Part shown: one piece after another, positions 16,508 to 25,962 of the stretch | How positions within the stretch are numbered: the stretch's first letter is position 1 | Layout of the letters: the number at the start of each line of letters is the position of its first letter | Source of the DNA: Tractidigestivibacter scatoligenes | Lineage (GTDB): Bacteria; Actinomycetota; Coriobacteriia; Coriobacteriales; Atopobiaceae | NCBI RefSeq assembly: GCF_001494635.1 | Contig: NZ_LOJF01000010.1 | Location: forward strand, 1 to 64,000 | Length of the DNA stretch: 64,000 bases | Reading direction: 5' to 3' | The notes under the pieces: generated by a model | Told to the model about the DNA's origin: nothing | Database searches by the model: none | Seen by the model: only the letters and a program-made list of their open reading frames with translations | Position numbers and translations under genes: made by a program

Positions 16508-16993
16508 CTACTGGTCGTGCCCGCGCGACATCGCGATCTTGCCGGTGCGCGTGAGCTGGCGAATGCCGTAGCTGCGGAAGAGGTCCTCAAGCGCGTCGAG
16601 CTTGCTCTCGGTGCCGGTTGCCTCCACCGTGAGCGTGTTCTTGCCCACGTCCACGATGTTGGCGCGGAAGACGCCGGCGATCTCGATGATCTCGTGGCGG
16701 CGCTCCGGCGTGCACTGCACCTTGAAGAGCACCAGCTCGCGCTCGATGGCGTCGTCCTCGGTGAGGTCAGAGATCTTGAAGACCGAGACGAGCTTGTGCA
16801 GCTGCTTGGTGATCTGCTCGAAGCCCACGTCGTCGGCCTCGACGATGATGGTCATGCGCGAGAGGTTCTGGTCCTCGGTGGGCGCCACGGTGAGCGAGCC
16901 AATGTTGAACCCGCGACGGCTGATCATGCCGGTGACGCGCGAGAGCACGCCCGGCTTGTTCTCGACCAGCACGGAGAGGATGTGCTTCATCAT
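16508..16993 (-). CDS. ilvN: Acetolactate synthase, regulatory (small) subunit
   Basis: 161 residues. An N-terminal ACT domain ([20 protein letters not shown]) binds valine for feedback inhibition in this family, and the C-terminal half ([18 protein letters not shown]) is the usual second domain. Two adjacent ATG codons exist; the first overlaps the ilvB stop as ATGA, so the two subunits are translationally coupled and made in ratio. Confidence 0.96.
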   Translation of the reverse strand: MMKHILSVLVENKPGVLSRVTGMISRRGFNIGSLTVAPTEDQNLSRMTIIVEADDVGFEQITKQLHKLVSVFKISDLTEDDAIERELVLFKVQCTPERRHEIIEIAGVFRANIVDVGKNTLTVEATGTESKLDALEDLFRSYGIRQLTRTGKIAMSRGHDQ

Positions 16994-18900
16994 TCGTCAC
17001 CGTCCTTCTCGCCGCCCGCGGTGGCGGGGCGTCCGTCCTTGCCAAAGCCCTTGCCCGAGACGCGTACGCCGCCAAGCGTCACGTCCAGCGCGCCGATAAT
17101 GTCGTCGATGGGCGCGCCAGGAGCCACCATGGGGTAGACCGTTTGGTCCGTGGGGATGACGACGTCCAGGAGGTACGGCTCCTTGGAGGCGAGCATCTCG
17201 TCAAGCGCGTCCTCGACCTCCTCGGGGCGAGAGATGCGCCGGCCGCGCCAGCCGTAGGCGTCTGCCAGCTTCACAAAGTCCGGCACGTCGGGCAGCTTGG
17301 TGAACGAGTAGCGCTCGTGGTAGAAGAGCTTCTGCCACTGGTAGACCATGCCCAGGGCGCTGTTGTCGATGATCAGCACCTTGACGGGCACGTTCTCCTG
17401 GATGGCGGTGGCCATTTCCTGCACGTTCATCTGGAACGAGCCGTCGCCGGCAATGCAGACCACCTCGTCGTCGGGGCAGCCAATCTTGGCGCCAATGGCG
17501 GCGGGGAAGCCAAAGCCCATGGTGCCGGCGCCACCGGACGAGAGGAACGTGCGTGCGTGCTCGCGGCGGATGTTCTGGTGCGCCCACATCTGGTGCTGTC
17601 CCACCTCGGTGGTGACGATGGAGGCATCGGGGTCGAGCTTGTCGGAGAGCATCGAGAGCACGACTTCGGGCGCGATCTTGTCCGGGTAGTCCACGCTGCT
17701 GGCAAAGTCGTCGGTGTAGAACGGCCAGCGCTCGCGCCACGAGCAGACCTCGGCAAACCAGCCGTCGTCCACGGGCTTGGCGCCCTCCTTGTGCAGGCGC
17801 TCGTTGAGCGAGGCGAGAACCACCTTGGCGTCGCCCACGATGGGCACCGTGGGGTTCACGATCTTGCCTATCTCGGCCGGGTCGATGTCGATGTGGATGA
17901 CCTGGGCGTGCGGGGCAAACTCAGAGACCTTGCCGGTCACGCGGTCCGAGAAGCGCGCGCCGACGGCGATGAGCAGGTCGCACTCCATAACGGCCATGTT
18001 TGCGTACTTTGAGCCGTGCATGCCCACGGGCCCCAGGTTGTGCTTGTTCGAGCAGGGCATGGCACCCTTGCCCATAAGCGAGGTCACCACGGGGATGTCC
18101 ATGGTCTCGGAGAGCTCGACCAGCTCCTGGCAGGCGTGGCTGGTCACGATGCCGCCGCCGGCGTAGATGAGCGGGCGCTTGGCCTTCATGATGAGCTGCG
18201 CGGCCTGCTTGACCTGCCGCGCGTTGCCGCGGTAGGTGGGCTTGTAGCTAGCGATGCTAATGGAGTCCGGGTAGTGGAAGACCATCTGCGCGCCGGAGAG
18301 GTCGCTGGGGATGTCGATGAGGACGGGGCCCGGGCGGCCGGTGGAGGCTATGTAGAACGCCTCGCGGAAGGTGCGCGTGAGGTCGTCGGTGGACTGCAGC
18401 AGGAACGAGTGCTTCACGATGGGCATGGTGATGCCCACGATGTCCGACTCCTGGAACGAGTCGGTGCCAATGACGCCGCGCGTGACCTGGCCGGTGATGA
18501 CCACCAGGGGCACGGAGTCCATGTATGCGGTCATGATGCCCGTCACGGTGTTGGTGGCGCCGGGGCCAGAGGTGACGAGAACAACGCCCACCTTGCCCGT
18601 GGCGCGGGCATAGCCGTCGGCCATGTGGGTTGCGCCCTGCTCGTGCCTGGCCAGCACGTGGTGGATGCGCTTGGAGTCATAGAGCGCGTCGTAGATCTTG
18701 ATTGCCTGGCCGCCGGGGTAGCCAAAGATCGTGTCGACGCCCTCGCACTCCAGGCTTGCGATGATCGCCTTGGCTCCGGTCATGGTCTTGCCCTCGTACT
18801 CCGAGTGGGAGCCCATGCCAAAGGGCTTGCCCTCGATGGCCGTCTGCTTGCGGGCGAGCTTCTCGGCGACGGACGCCGCGTGGCTGTCGGTGTTCGTCAT
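16990..18900 (-). CDS. ilvB: Acetolactate synthase, catalytic (large) subunit
   Basis: 636 residues, with an N-terminal extension of about 38 residues relative to the common core, which begins [25 protein letters not shown]. It condenses pyruvate with pyruvate or 2-ketobutyrate using thiamine diphosphate, FAD and Mg2+. The TPP-activating Glu is in [16 protein letters not shown], and the TPP/Mg motif is [15 protein letters not shown]...DNSALGM. Start overlaps the ilvD stop as ATGA. An alternative start at the internal Met before TGAKAI would give a shorter, more conventional protein, but the overlap favours the longer one. Confidence 0.97.
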   Translation of the reverse strand: MTNTDSHAASVAEKLARKQTAIEGKPFGMGSHSEYEGKTMTGAKAIIASLECEGVDTIFGYPGGQAIKIYDALYDSKRIHHVLARHEQGATHMADGYARATGKVGVVLVTSGPGATNTVTGIMTAYMDSVPLVVITGQVTRGVIGTDSFQESDIVGITMPIVKHSFLLQSTDDLTRTFREAFYIASTGRPGPVLIDIPSDLSGAQMVFHYPDSISIASYKPTYRGNARQVKQAAQLIMKAKRPLIYAGGGIVTSHACQELVELSETMDIPVVTSLMGKGAMPCSNKHNLGPVGMHGSKYANMAVMECDLLIAVGARFSDRVTGKVSEFAPHAQVIHIDIDPAEIGKIVNPTVPIVGDAKVVLASLNERLHKEGAKPVDDGWFAEVCSWRERWPFYTDDFASSVDYPDKIAPEVVLSMLSDKLDPDASIVTTEVGQHQMWAHQNIRREHARTFLSSGGAGTMGFGFPAAIGAKIGCPDDEVVCIAGDGSFQMNVQEMATAIQENVPVKVLIIDNSALGMVYQWQKLFYHERYSFTKLPDVPDFVKLADAYGWRGRRISRPEEVEDALDEMLASKEPYLLDVVIPTDQTVYPMVAPGAPIDDIIGALDVTLGGVRVSGKGFGKDGRPATAGGEKDGDE

Positions 18901-20561
18901 GACAGGTATGCCCCCTTGTCTGCGCTGGTCACGAGCTTGGCGTAACGGGAGAGGACGCCCGTGGTGTACTTGGGCGCGGGCGGCTTCCAGGCGGCGCGGC
19001 GGCGCGCCAGCTCGTCCTCGTCGACGAGCAGGTCGAGCCTACCGGCCTCGATGTCGATGGAGATCTGGTCGCCCTCGTGCACCAGGGCGATGGGTCCGCC
19101 GGCTGCGGCCTCGGGGCTCACGTGGCCGACGCAGGGGCCCTTGCTCGCGCCTGAGAAGCGGCCGTCGGTGATGAGCGCGACGGACTTTGCCAGGCCCATG
19201 CCGCAGATGGCGGAGGTGGGGGTGAGCATCTCGCGCATGCCGGGACCGCCGGCGGGGCCCTCGTAGCGAATCACCACGACGTCGCCGGGGTTGATCTTGC
19301 CGCCAAAGATTGCCTCGCAGGCCGCCTCCTCGGAGTCGAAGACGCGCGCGGGGCCGGTGTGCTTGTACATGCTGGGGTCGACGGCGCTCTTCTTGACCAC
19401 GCCGCAGTCGGGCGCGAGGGTGCCGCGCATGACCTTGAGGCCGCCGTCGGGGGAGTACGGGTTGTCGATGTGGCGCACCACCGTGCCGTCGACGGGCGGG
19501 CACTGCTCGACCCACTCGGCCATGGTGCCGTGGCAGGTGTTGGCCGTGAGGTCAAGGTGCCCGGAGCGGCCCAGCTCGCCGATGATAGCAGAGACGCCGC
19601 CTACGTCGTTCAGGTCCTGGATGTGGAGCGGGCCTGCGGGTGCCAGACGCACGATGTTGGGCGTGGCCGAGCAGGCCTTGTCCCAGTCGTCCATGGTCAC
19701 GGGGCAGCCGGCTGCATGCGCGATGGCCGTGAGGTGCAGCATGGTGTTGGTCGAGCCACCAAAGGCCTGGTCAAGCGCCATGCCGTTGCGCACGGCGCGG
19801 GCGTCGATAATCTGGCGGGCAGTAATGCCCTTCTCGAGCAGCTCCATGACCTTCATGCCGGCGTGCTTTGCCAGGCGGATGCGCTCGGAGTAGACGGCGG
19901 GGATGGTGCCGTTGCCGGGAAGCGCGATGCCCAGGGCCTCGGCCAGGCAGCAGATGGAGTTGGCGGTGAACATACCCGAGCAGCTGCCGCAGGTGGGGCA
20001 GGCGGTGTTCTCGAGCCAGTGCATCTCGTCCTCGGTCATGGTGCCGGCGGTCACCTGGCCCACGGCGTCAAAGAGGCTGTTGAGGTCGGTCTCCTCGCCG
20101 TGGCGGCCGCGGCCTGCGAGCATGGGGCCGCCGGAGACCAGCACGGTGGGGATGTCCAGGCGGCACGCGGCGATGAGCATGCCGGGGACGATCTTGTCGC
20201 AGCTGGGGATGAGGACCATGGCGTCAAACTGGTGGCCCTGGATGGCGCACTCGACAGAGTCTGCAATTACCTCTCGACTGGTGAGCGAGAAGCGCATGCC
20301 CTCGTGGTTCATGGCGATGCCGTCGCAGACGCCGATGGTGTTTACCTGCAGCGGAGTGCCGCCGGCCATGCGGACGCCGGCCTTAACGGCCTCGGCGATC
20401 TTGTCCAAGTGGGTGTGGCCGGGAATGACCTCGTTCTGGGACGAGACAACCGCTACAAGCGGACGCTCGAGTTCCTCGTCGGTAAGGCCGTCGGCCTTGA
20501 GCAGGCTTCTGTGTGGAGCGCGGGCCAAGCCCCGCTTGATGGCATCGCTTCGAAGTTCCAT
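18897..20561 (-). CDS. ilvD: Dihydroxy-acid dehydratase
   Basis: 554 residues. The Fe-S enzyme dehydrates 2,3-dihydroxy acids to branched-chain 2-keto acids. Cluster cysteines are visible in [10 protein letters not shown] and [24 protein letters not shown] and [15 protein letters not shown] are family signatures. The chosen ATG ([11 protein letters not shown]) follows GAGAGGTG and matches the family N-terminus; the frame stays open 79 codons upstream but that part is non-homologous-looking leader DNA. First gene of ilvDBNC. Confidence 0.97.
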   Translation of the reverse strand: MELRSDAIKRGLARAPHRSLLKADGLTDEELERPLVAVVSSQNEVIPGHTHLDKIAEAVKAGVRMAGGTPLQVNTIGVCDGIAMNHEGMRFSLTSREVIADSVECAIQGHQFDAMVLIPSCDKIVPGMLIAACRLDIPTVLVSGGPMLAGRGRHGEETDLNSLFDAVGQVTAGTMTEDEMHWLENTACPTCGSCSGMFTANSICCLAEALGIALPGNGTIPAVYSERIRLAKHAGMKVMELLEKGITARQIIDARAVRNGMALDQAFGGSTNTMLHLTAIAHAAGCPVTMDDWDKACSATPNIVRLAPAGPLHIQDLNDVGGVSAIIGELGRSGHLDLTANTCHGTMAEWVEQCPPVDGTVVRHIDNPYSPDGGLKVMRGTLAPDCGVVKKSAVDPSMYKHTGPARVFDSEEAACEAIFGGKINPGDVVVIRYEGPAGGPGMREMLTPTSAICGMGLAKSVALITDGRFSGASKGPCVGHVSPEAAAGGPIALVHEGDQISIDIEAGRLDLLVDEDELARRRAAWKPPAPKYTTGVLSRYAKLVTSADKGAYLS

Positions 20562-20742
20562 GGTCACCTCTCGCTTCCTGCGCAACCTTTCTTGTGCGAG
20601 AAATGCGACTTCAGGTGAGACGTGGTGCGTTCTCCCGATACCCTTCACGGTGGGCTCCGGCCCGAGGTAGTTGCGCTGCTGCCTGCGTGGGGGGTGGCCC
20701 AGAGGCGGCGCGCGTTCGCCCGAGCAGCTCGAGGGAATGTTC

Positions 20743-20799
20743 CTTGCCAACCACCGCGGGTTCTCATCTCGCCCGCTTGCTGTGGGATGGCGTGGCAAG
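20743..20799 (-). promoter_or_regulatory. Structured leader upstream of ilvD (possible attenuator)
   Basis: CTTGCCA and TGGCAAG arms, extended by CC/GG-rich inner pairs, enclose about 40 bases roughly 180 bases before the ilvD start. It could be part of a 5' leader. I found neither a T-box consensus in the right orientation nor a short leader peptide rich in Ile/Val/Leu, so regulation is unproven. Confidence 0.3.
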
Positions 20800-20980
20800 T
20801 ACTCGCCCTGTCATCGCATTTGCTCTGAAACTGTGCGGACGATTCTACGCTACGTACTGGTGATGTGCTGTAACGAGGAAGTAAATTCCACAGATGACGA
20901 GGTGATTTACGTGCCGGCGCCGGGCGTTGCGATGTTCTCCTCACCTGTCCTTGCGTTTCTCTTCCCGACGGCGTGGCGCG

Positions 20981-21053
20981 TTGTTACCGGCCCGTTGAAC
21001 TTCTCAGCAGTCAACTGGGCGAACGTAAGTGGGTCTGGTCGAGCCGGTAACAA
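20981..21053. repeat. 73-bp repeat unit bounded by TTGTTACCGG (unit 1)
   Basis: Bounded by TTGTTACCGG and its reverse complement CCGGTAACAA. Its reverse complement matches unit 2 (21086-21158) at both ends (TTGTTACCGGCTCG and CAGTTG...CTG). It lies in the 816-base gap between ilvD and the BMP-fusion gene, where I see no coding region. Confidence 0.8.
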
Positions 21054-21085
21054 CAGGTGGCAGAGCCATTGGCCGAGCAGCGCGC

Positions 21086-21158
21086 TTGTTACCGGCTCGT
21101 CGCGTGGTTGCTGAATATCTGCAGTTGTGAGCTGCGAGAGGCTCCCAGCCGGTAACAA
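21086..21158. repeat. 73-bp repeat unit bounded by TTGTTACCGG (unit 2)
   Basis: Exactly the same length as unit 1 and in the opposite orientation, 32 bases away. Terminal 10-bp inverted repeat is perfect. Together the two units resemble a small BIME-like repeat pair. Confidence 0.8.
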
Positions 21159-21302
21159 TGCTTGGCCGCGTTCGCATGACCAGCGCCACGCAATCCGAAT
21201 AGCGGAAATCCCGATTGGTTAATGTGCTCTAAACAATCGGGATTTACAGGCGGCATAAAGTCGCGCCTCTCGCCTGGGTCCGGCCGGCACATGCGGCGGT
21301 AT

Positions 21303-21318
21303 ACTTGTCTGAACAAGT
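21303..21318. promoter_or_regulatory. Operator-like palindrome ACTTGT-CTGA-ACAAGT
   Basis: Perfect 6-4-6 palindrome overlapping a TATACT -10-like box at 21300-21305, 60 bases before the next gene. A repressor site over the promoter is the simplest reading; the regulator is unknown. Confidence 0.5.
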
Positions 21319-21377
21319 GACCGTGACCAGCCACGCTCGCCGCGCGCCACCGCGCACGAAAGGAGACGTCCGCCACC

Positions 21378-23330
21378 ATGAGCGAGGAGTACAGAAAGGC
21401 CCTCCGTCGCGGCGAGCGAGACCTGCGCCGCGACACGTCGGCGGGCATCTATCCCTATCTGCCTGCGCTCGATTCCGTGCTCGCCCCTGGCGACACTGCC
21501 GGCGAGGTGCGTCTGGGCACCATGGAGATCCCGCTCGACATGGTGGCCGGCACTCGCACCGAGGGCCGCCAACGCTCCTTCTCGCGCACCTTCATGCCCG
21601 TCCTTGCGCCCACCACGGAGTTCGCGGCCAAGTGGTCAAACCTCTACGCCATCCAGACCACGGAGGGCTTCCGCGACCCCGTCAAGGTCTACGAGTACAT
21701 GCACCGCTTCTACGTCCAGGAGGGCAACAAGCGCACCTCCGTGATGCGCTACCTGGGCGCCTATTCCATCGAGGCCGAGGTCACGCGGCTGCTCCCAAAG
21801 CAGTGGGACGCCCCGGAGCGCCGACTCTACGGCGAGTTCCTCGAGTTCTGGCGAGCAGTGCCAACCTACGACATCGAGTTCTCACGCGAGGGCTCCTACC
21901 GACGGCTGGCCGCGCTTCTCGGACGTGACCTTGTCTCGCCCTGGTCCGACGAAGCCGTGCGCGAGCTTACCTCCACCTACCAGTACTTCCGCTCGCTCTA
22001 CCAGCGTGCGGGCGGCTCGCACTTGGACGCAACCTGCGGCGACGCTCTTCTCGCGTACCTGAGCTACTTCCCGGACGAGCGTCTTCTGGACACGCCGCCC
22101 TCCATTGTGGTCGAGCGGCTGGGGCGCCTGTGGTCCGAGCTTGCGCTGGCGGGCCCGCGCGAGGATGTGGTGCTGGTAAGCGAGCCGGAGGCAGAGCCAA
22201 CCTCCCGCGGCGGCGTTCTCTCGCGGCTCTCGTACCACACGCCCTACTCGCCAGCCAATCCGCTTCGCCTGGCGTTTCTCTACGAGAGGCCCTTGGCAAC
22301 CTCGAGCTGGGCACGTGCTCACGACGCCGGACGTCTTGAGGTCGAGAAGCGCTTCAACGGCACGGTGCAGACCGTTGCCTACGACAACTGCTCCTCCCCA
22401 GACGACTTCACTGCCGTAGTGGACGCGGCCGTTGAGCAGGGTGTGCGCGTAATCTTTACCTGCTCGCCCACGCTCATGGCGAACACGGCCAAGGCAGCTA
22501 TTGCCCACCCGGAGGTTCACTTCCTCAACTGCTCGTGCAACCTTCCGCACAGTCGCGTGCGCTCCTACTACGGGCGCATGTACGAGGCCAAGTTCGTGAC
22601 GGGCGCGCTGGCGGCGAGCTTTGCCACCAACCATCGCGTGGGCTACCAGGCAAACGTTCCCATGTTTGGGTCGGTTGCAGAGATAAACGCCTTTGCCATT
22701 GGCGCGGCGCTGGTGGACCCCAAGGTCAAGGTTCGCCTGGTCTGGTCCACGCGCGGCGGTGACTCCCTCTACCACCGGATGGCTAACGAGGGCGTTACCG
22801 TGATGTCTGGCTCGGACGTCACCGCGCCGTGGGACGACCCGCTTGCGCTGGGTCTCTACCAGATGGTGAATGGCCGCGTGCATAACCTCGCGCTTCCGGT
22901 GTGGAACTGGGGACGCTACTACGATCTTATCGTGCAGGGGCTTCTCAACGGGTCCTGGCAGGACTCCGGCGACGCCGCGCGCCCGCAGGCGGTAAGCTAC
23001 TGGTACGGCATGTCGTCGGGGGTCATTGGGCTTAGCCTCTCGGATGATCTGCCCTACTACTCGCGCAAGCTCGTTGACCAGCTCACGCACGGCATCGAGC
23101 GCGGCGTGCTCGATCCCTTTGCGGGCGAGCTGAGAAGCCAGGCGGGCGTGGTTCAGCCGGCGGGCTCGCCCAGGCTGAGGGAGCTGGACGTTGTTTCCAT
23201 GGATTGGCTCAACGACAACGTGGAGGGCATCCTTCCCGCAAACTGGCATCCCGTCGACGAGACGTCCCTGGCCGGCGGGCTGGGAGGCGGCCTTTCCGCC
23301 GGTGGCGTCACGGGGGAGGCGCGGCCATGA
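21378..23330 (+). CDS. Cytoplasmic ParB-like/BMP-domain fusion protein
   Basis: 650 residues, no signal peptide or lipobox. Residues about 97-140 read like a ParB N-terminal domain (FRDPVKVYEYMHRFYV, then EGNKRTSVMRYLGA). From about 293 on (NPLRLAFLYERPL) the sequence follows the BMP/PnrA/Med periplasmic-binding fold, with GRMYEAKFVTGALAA and GYQANVPMFGSVAEINAF. BMP proteins normally bind purine nucleosides outside the cell; here the fold is intracellular, so a sensor role is plausible (inference). The stop overlaps the next start as ATGA. Good ribosome site GAAAGGAGA. Confidence 0.8.
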   Translation: MSEEYRKALRRGERDLRRDTSAGIYPYLPALDSVLAPGDTAGEVRLGTMEIPLDMVAGTRTEGRQRSFSRTFMPVLAPTTEFAAKWSNLYAIQTTEGFRDPVKVYEYMHRFYVQEGNKRTSVMRYLGAYSIEAEVTRLLPKQWDAPERRLYGEFLEFWRAVPTYDIEFSREGSYRRLAALLGRDLVSPWSDEAVRELTSTYQYFRSLYQRAGGSHLDATCGDALLAYLSYFPDERLLDTPPSIVVERLGRLWSELALAGPREDVVLVSEPEAEPTSRGGVLSRLSYHTPYSPANPLRLAFLYERPLATSSWARAHDAGRLEVEKRFNGTVQTVAYDNCSSPDDFTAVVDAAVEQGVRVIFTCSPTLMANTAKAAIAHPEVHFLNCSCNLPHSRVRSYYGRMYEAKFVTGALAASFATNHRVGYQANVPMFGSVAEINAFAIGAALVDPKVKVRLVWSTRGGDSLYHRMANEGVTVMSGSDVTAPWDDPLALGLYQMVNGRVHNLALPVWNWGRYYDLIVQGLLNGSWQDSGDAARPQAVSYWYGMSSGVIGLSLSDDLPYYSRKLVDQLTHGIERGVLDPFAGELRSQAGVVQPAGSPRLRELDVVSMDWLNDNVEGILPANWHPVDETSLAGGLGGGLSAGGVTGEARP

Positions 23331-24052
23331 AGATCCTTGCGATTGCCGACGTCGAGGAGCGCATGCTGTGGGACAACTTCCGCCGCTCGCGCTTCGAGGG
23401 CGTTGACCTTGTCTTGGCGGCGGGTGACCTTGATGCCGACTACCTGGAGTTTCTCGTCACCATGCTCACGTGTCCCGTGCTCTACGTGCACGGCAACCAC
23501 GACGAGAGCTATCGCCGCAAGCCGCCCCTGGGATGCATCTGCGTGGACGACTCGGTCTATGTGTACCGTGGCCTGCGCATTGTTGGGCTGGGTGGTTCCA
23601 TGCGCTACAAGGACGGCACCTACATGTCCACCGAGCAGGAGATGCGCCGGCGCATCCGCAAGGTCGAGCCGAGCATCCGCCTGTTGGGCGGCTTCGACGT
23701 GCTTCTCGCCCATGCGCCCGTGCGCGGCGTGGGAGACCTGGACGACCTGCCACACCGCGGCTTCGAGTGCTTCAACACGCTGCTCGAGCGCTGGCGGCCC
23801 GCCCTTATGGTCCACGGTCACGTGCACGCCAACTACATCACGAATTTCTCGCGCGAGAGGGAGCTTGCCTGCGGAACCCGGGTGGTTAACGCCTTTGGCC
23901 ACGTGGAGCTGGACGCGCCCACGCCGTCGCAGCTCTCGTACGGCTGGAAGGAACATCTGGTCAACAAGCGAGCGCTGCGCAAGAGCGACGGCATTGCCTC
24001 GCACGAGGAAGGCGTCCTCGGCGCCGGTCAGTCTTACGGCCAGCGGTGGTAG
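23327..24052 (+). CDS. Calcineurin-like metallophosphoesterase
   Basis: 241 residues. Metal-binding motifs in order: ADVEE (a variant of the usual D-x-H, with the His lost), AAGDLDADY, YVHGNHDE, LAHAP and VHGHVHANY. This is a phosphodiesterase/phosphatase of the YfcE-like small type; the substrate is not evident. The missing first-motif His may change the metal site, as in some DR1281-like members. Translationally coupled (ATGA) to the ParB-like/BMP protein, so the two probably act together. Confidence 0.87.
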   Translation: MKILAIADVEERMLWDNFRRSRFEGVDLVLAAGDLDADYLEFLVTMLTCPVLYVHGNHDESYRRKPPLGCICVDDSVYVYRGLRIVGLGGSMRYKDGTYMSTEQEMRRRIRKVEPSIRLLGGFDVLLAHAPVRGVGDLDDLPHRGFECFNTLLERWRPALMVHGHVHANYITNFSRERELACGTRVVNAFGHVELDAPTPSQLSYGWKEHLVNKRALRKSDGIASHEEGVLGAGQSYGQRW

Positions 24053-24110
24053 GCTACTCTCTTGTGATGCTGCCCGGCAAGTGGGCAGCCGTTGAGAGAG
24101 GACGAGGCCC

Positions 24111-24593
24111 ATGTCCGTCGAGAGCGTCCGAGCGTACCTCGAGCCCTTTGGCGTTGCCGACAAGATCATCGAGTTTGACCAGTCGAGCGCCACGGTGGAG
24201 CTGGCCGCGCGCGACCTGGGCTGCGAGCCGGCGCGCATTGCCAAGACGATGGCGTGCGCGGTGGGGGATGGCGCCGTTCTCGTGGTGTGCGCGGGCGATG
24301 CCAAGCTGTGGAGCGCGGCCTTCAAGCGTGAGTTTGGGACAAAGCCGCGCTTTGTGGCGCCCGATGACCTGCCGCAGGTGGTGGGTCACCCCATGGGTGG
24401 CGTCTGCCCGTTTGCCGTGAAGCCCGGCGTGCGCACGTACCTGGACGTCTCGCTGCGCCGCTTTGATCGCGTGTTTCCCGCGGCGGGAAGCGAGAGCAGC
24501 GCGATTGGCCTCACCCTTCCCGAGCTGGAGCGCTGCTCGGCATCGCAGGACTGGGTGGACGTGTGCAAGGACTGGCGAGAGGAGATTGCATGA
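24111..24593 (+). CDS. YbaK/ProX-type aminoacyl-tRNA deacylase
   Basis: 160 residues, standard for the family that hydrolyses mischarged tRNAs such as Cys-tRNAPro. RIAKTMACAV contains the conserved catalytic lysine, and VGHPMGGVCPFAV holds the GxxxGGxxPF loop. Start ATG follows GAGAGAGGACGAG. Its stop overlaps the next start (ATGA), pairing it with a Cys/PLP-dependent lyase. Confidence 0.9.
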   Translation: MSVESVRAYLEPFGVADKIIEFDQSSATVELAARDLGCEPARIAKTMACAVGDGAVLVVCAGDAKLWSAAFKREFGTKPRFVAPDDLPQVVGHPMGGVCPFAVKPGVRTYLDVSLRRFDRVFPAAGSESSAIGLTLPELERCSASQDWVDVCKDWREEIA

Positions 24594-25798
24594 CGTACGA
24601 CTTCACATCAATTATGGAACGACACGGCACGGATGCCATTGCGGTCGACGCGCTTGGCTCGGGCGGCATGGCTCCGGATGCGCCGGCGGAGGGCTTCGAC
24701 GCCATCCCCATGTGGGTCGCCGACATGAACTTCCCCACGGCACCCTCCATCACGCGCGCTATGGCAGAGCGCATCCAGCACCCGGCGTTTGGCTACTTCT
24801 CGCCGCGCGATGAGTACTATCAGGCCATTGTTGACTGGCAGCTCAGGCGCAACGGCGTGCGCGGCCTTGAGCCGGCACACATTGGATACGAGAACGGCGT
24901 GCTTGGCGGCCTGGTCTCCACGCTCACGGCCTTTGCCGCGCCAGGTGACGCCGTGCTTCTCCACAGCCCCACCTACATTGGCTTCACGCATTGCATAGAG
25001 GAGAATGGCTACAAGATCGTTCTGTCGCCGCTGGTCAAGGATGAACGGGGCGTCTGGCGCATGGACTATGAGGACATGGCCGCCAAGCTGGAGGAGAACC
25101 ACATCCACGTGGCAGTGTTCTGCTCGCCACACAACCCCTGTGGGCGCGTGTGGGAGCGCTGGGAGCTCGAGCGCGCGATGGAGGTCTACCGCGAGCACGA
25201 CTGCGTGGTGATCTCCGACGAGATCTGGTCCGACCTGGTGCTGCCCGGGCACGCTCACGTGCCCACGCAGTCCGTGAGCGAGGACGCCCGCCGGCGCACG
25301 GTGGCGCTCTACGCGCCGAGCAAGACCTTCAACCTGGCTGGGCTGGTGGGGAGCTACCACATCATCTACGACGACTACCTGCGCGATCGCGTTGTGGCAA
25401 AGAGCGGGAAGTCCTGCTACAACTCGATGAACGTGCTCTCGATGCACGCGCTTATCGGCGCGTATAGCAGCGAGGGCGAGGCCTGGCTGGAGGAGCTGCT
25501 GCAGGTGCTGGACGGCAACGTCTCCTGGGCGTGCGACTTCATCGGCGAGCACTTCGAGGGCGTGCAGGTGAGTAGGCCCGAGGGGACCTACATGCTGTTC
25601 CTCGACTGCAGCGAGTGGTGCGAGCGCCACGGCCGCGACATCGAGTGGGTCGAGCGCGCAGGATGGCGCGTGGGCGTTGACTGGCAGGATGGCCGCGCGT
25701 TCCACGGGCCCTGCCACGTGCGCATGAACCTTGCGCTTCCGCTCTCGCGCGTGCAGGAGGCCTTTGGGCGACTGGACCGCTACGTGTTCAACGCCTAG
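24590..25798 (+). CDS. MalY/PatB-type PLP-dependent C-S lyase/aminotransferase
   Basis: 402 residues. Fold-type I aminotransferase of the MalY/PatB group: MWVADMNFPT near the N-terminus, NPCGRVW, SDEIWSDLVLPG, and the PLP lysine in YAPSKTFNLAGL. Family members cleave cystathionine or cysteine S-conjugates to a thiol, pyruvate and ammonia. Coupled to the preceding YbaK-like gene, hinting at a shared link to cysteine metabolism (inference). Start ATG overlaps the upstream TGA. Confidence 0.93.
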   Translation: MTYDFTSIMERHGTDAIAVDALGSGGMAPDAPAEGFDAIPMWVADMNFPTAPSITRAMAERIQHPAFGYFSPRDEYYQAIVDWQLRRNGVRGLEPAHIGYENGVLGGLVSTLTAFAAPGDAVLLHSPTYIGFTHCIEENGYKIVLSPLVKDERGVWRMDYEDMAAKLEENHIHVAVFCSPHNPCGRVWERWELERAMEVYREHDCVVISDEIWSDLVLPGHAHVPTQSVSEDARRRTVALYAPSKTFNLAGLVGSYHIIYDDYLRDRVVAKSGKSCYNSMNVLSMHALIGAYSSEGEAWLEELLQVLDGNVSWACDFIGEHFEGVQVSRPEGTYMLFLDCSEWCERHGRDIEWVERAGWRVGVDWQDGRAFHGPCHVRMNLALPLSRVQEAFGRLDRYVFNA

Positions 25799-25873
25799 TG
25801 GTGCGGCGCCGGCAGCGCGACGCATCAATGAATGTCGCCGGAGAGACTCTTTTGGCGATATTTGCAACACACA

Positions 25874-25912
25874 GGCCCCTCCGGAGACAAAAGTCGCCGG
25901 AGGGGCCCTTTT
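25874..25912. terminator. Bidirectional hairpin terminator
   Basis: GGCCCCTCCGGAGAC...GTCGCCGGAGGGGCC with AAAA loop and TTTT after it on the plus strand. It ends the MalY transcript. A second small hairpin TCGCC/GGCGA at about 25936-25950 is followed by AATTTTGG on the minus strand and can end the OPT gene. The sequence CCAAAATTCGCCTTTCGGCGA belongs to the dispersed G+C hairpin family. Confidence 0.75.
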
Positions 25913-25962
25913 GAATGCAAGCGCTGCCAAAATTCGCCTTTCGGCGACGTGGCCTCGCGTCC

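Noticed and set aside
20735-20775. T-box-like sequence (CACCGCGGG followed by TTCTC) upstream of ilvD
   Set aside because: It is on the plus strand, opposite to ilvD, lacks the full TGGNACCGCG core and no gene follows on that strand for 600 bases.
20562-20798. N-terminal extension of ilvD of 79 codons
   Set aside because: No ribosome site at its start, composition unlike protein-coding leader, and the ATG at 20561 with GAGAGGTG matches the family start.
20981-21158. Regularly spaced TTGTTACCGG motifs as a CRISPR array
   Set aside because: The four motifs alternate in orientation, are only 10 bp long and enclose related, not unique, sequences; no cas gene is near.
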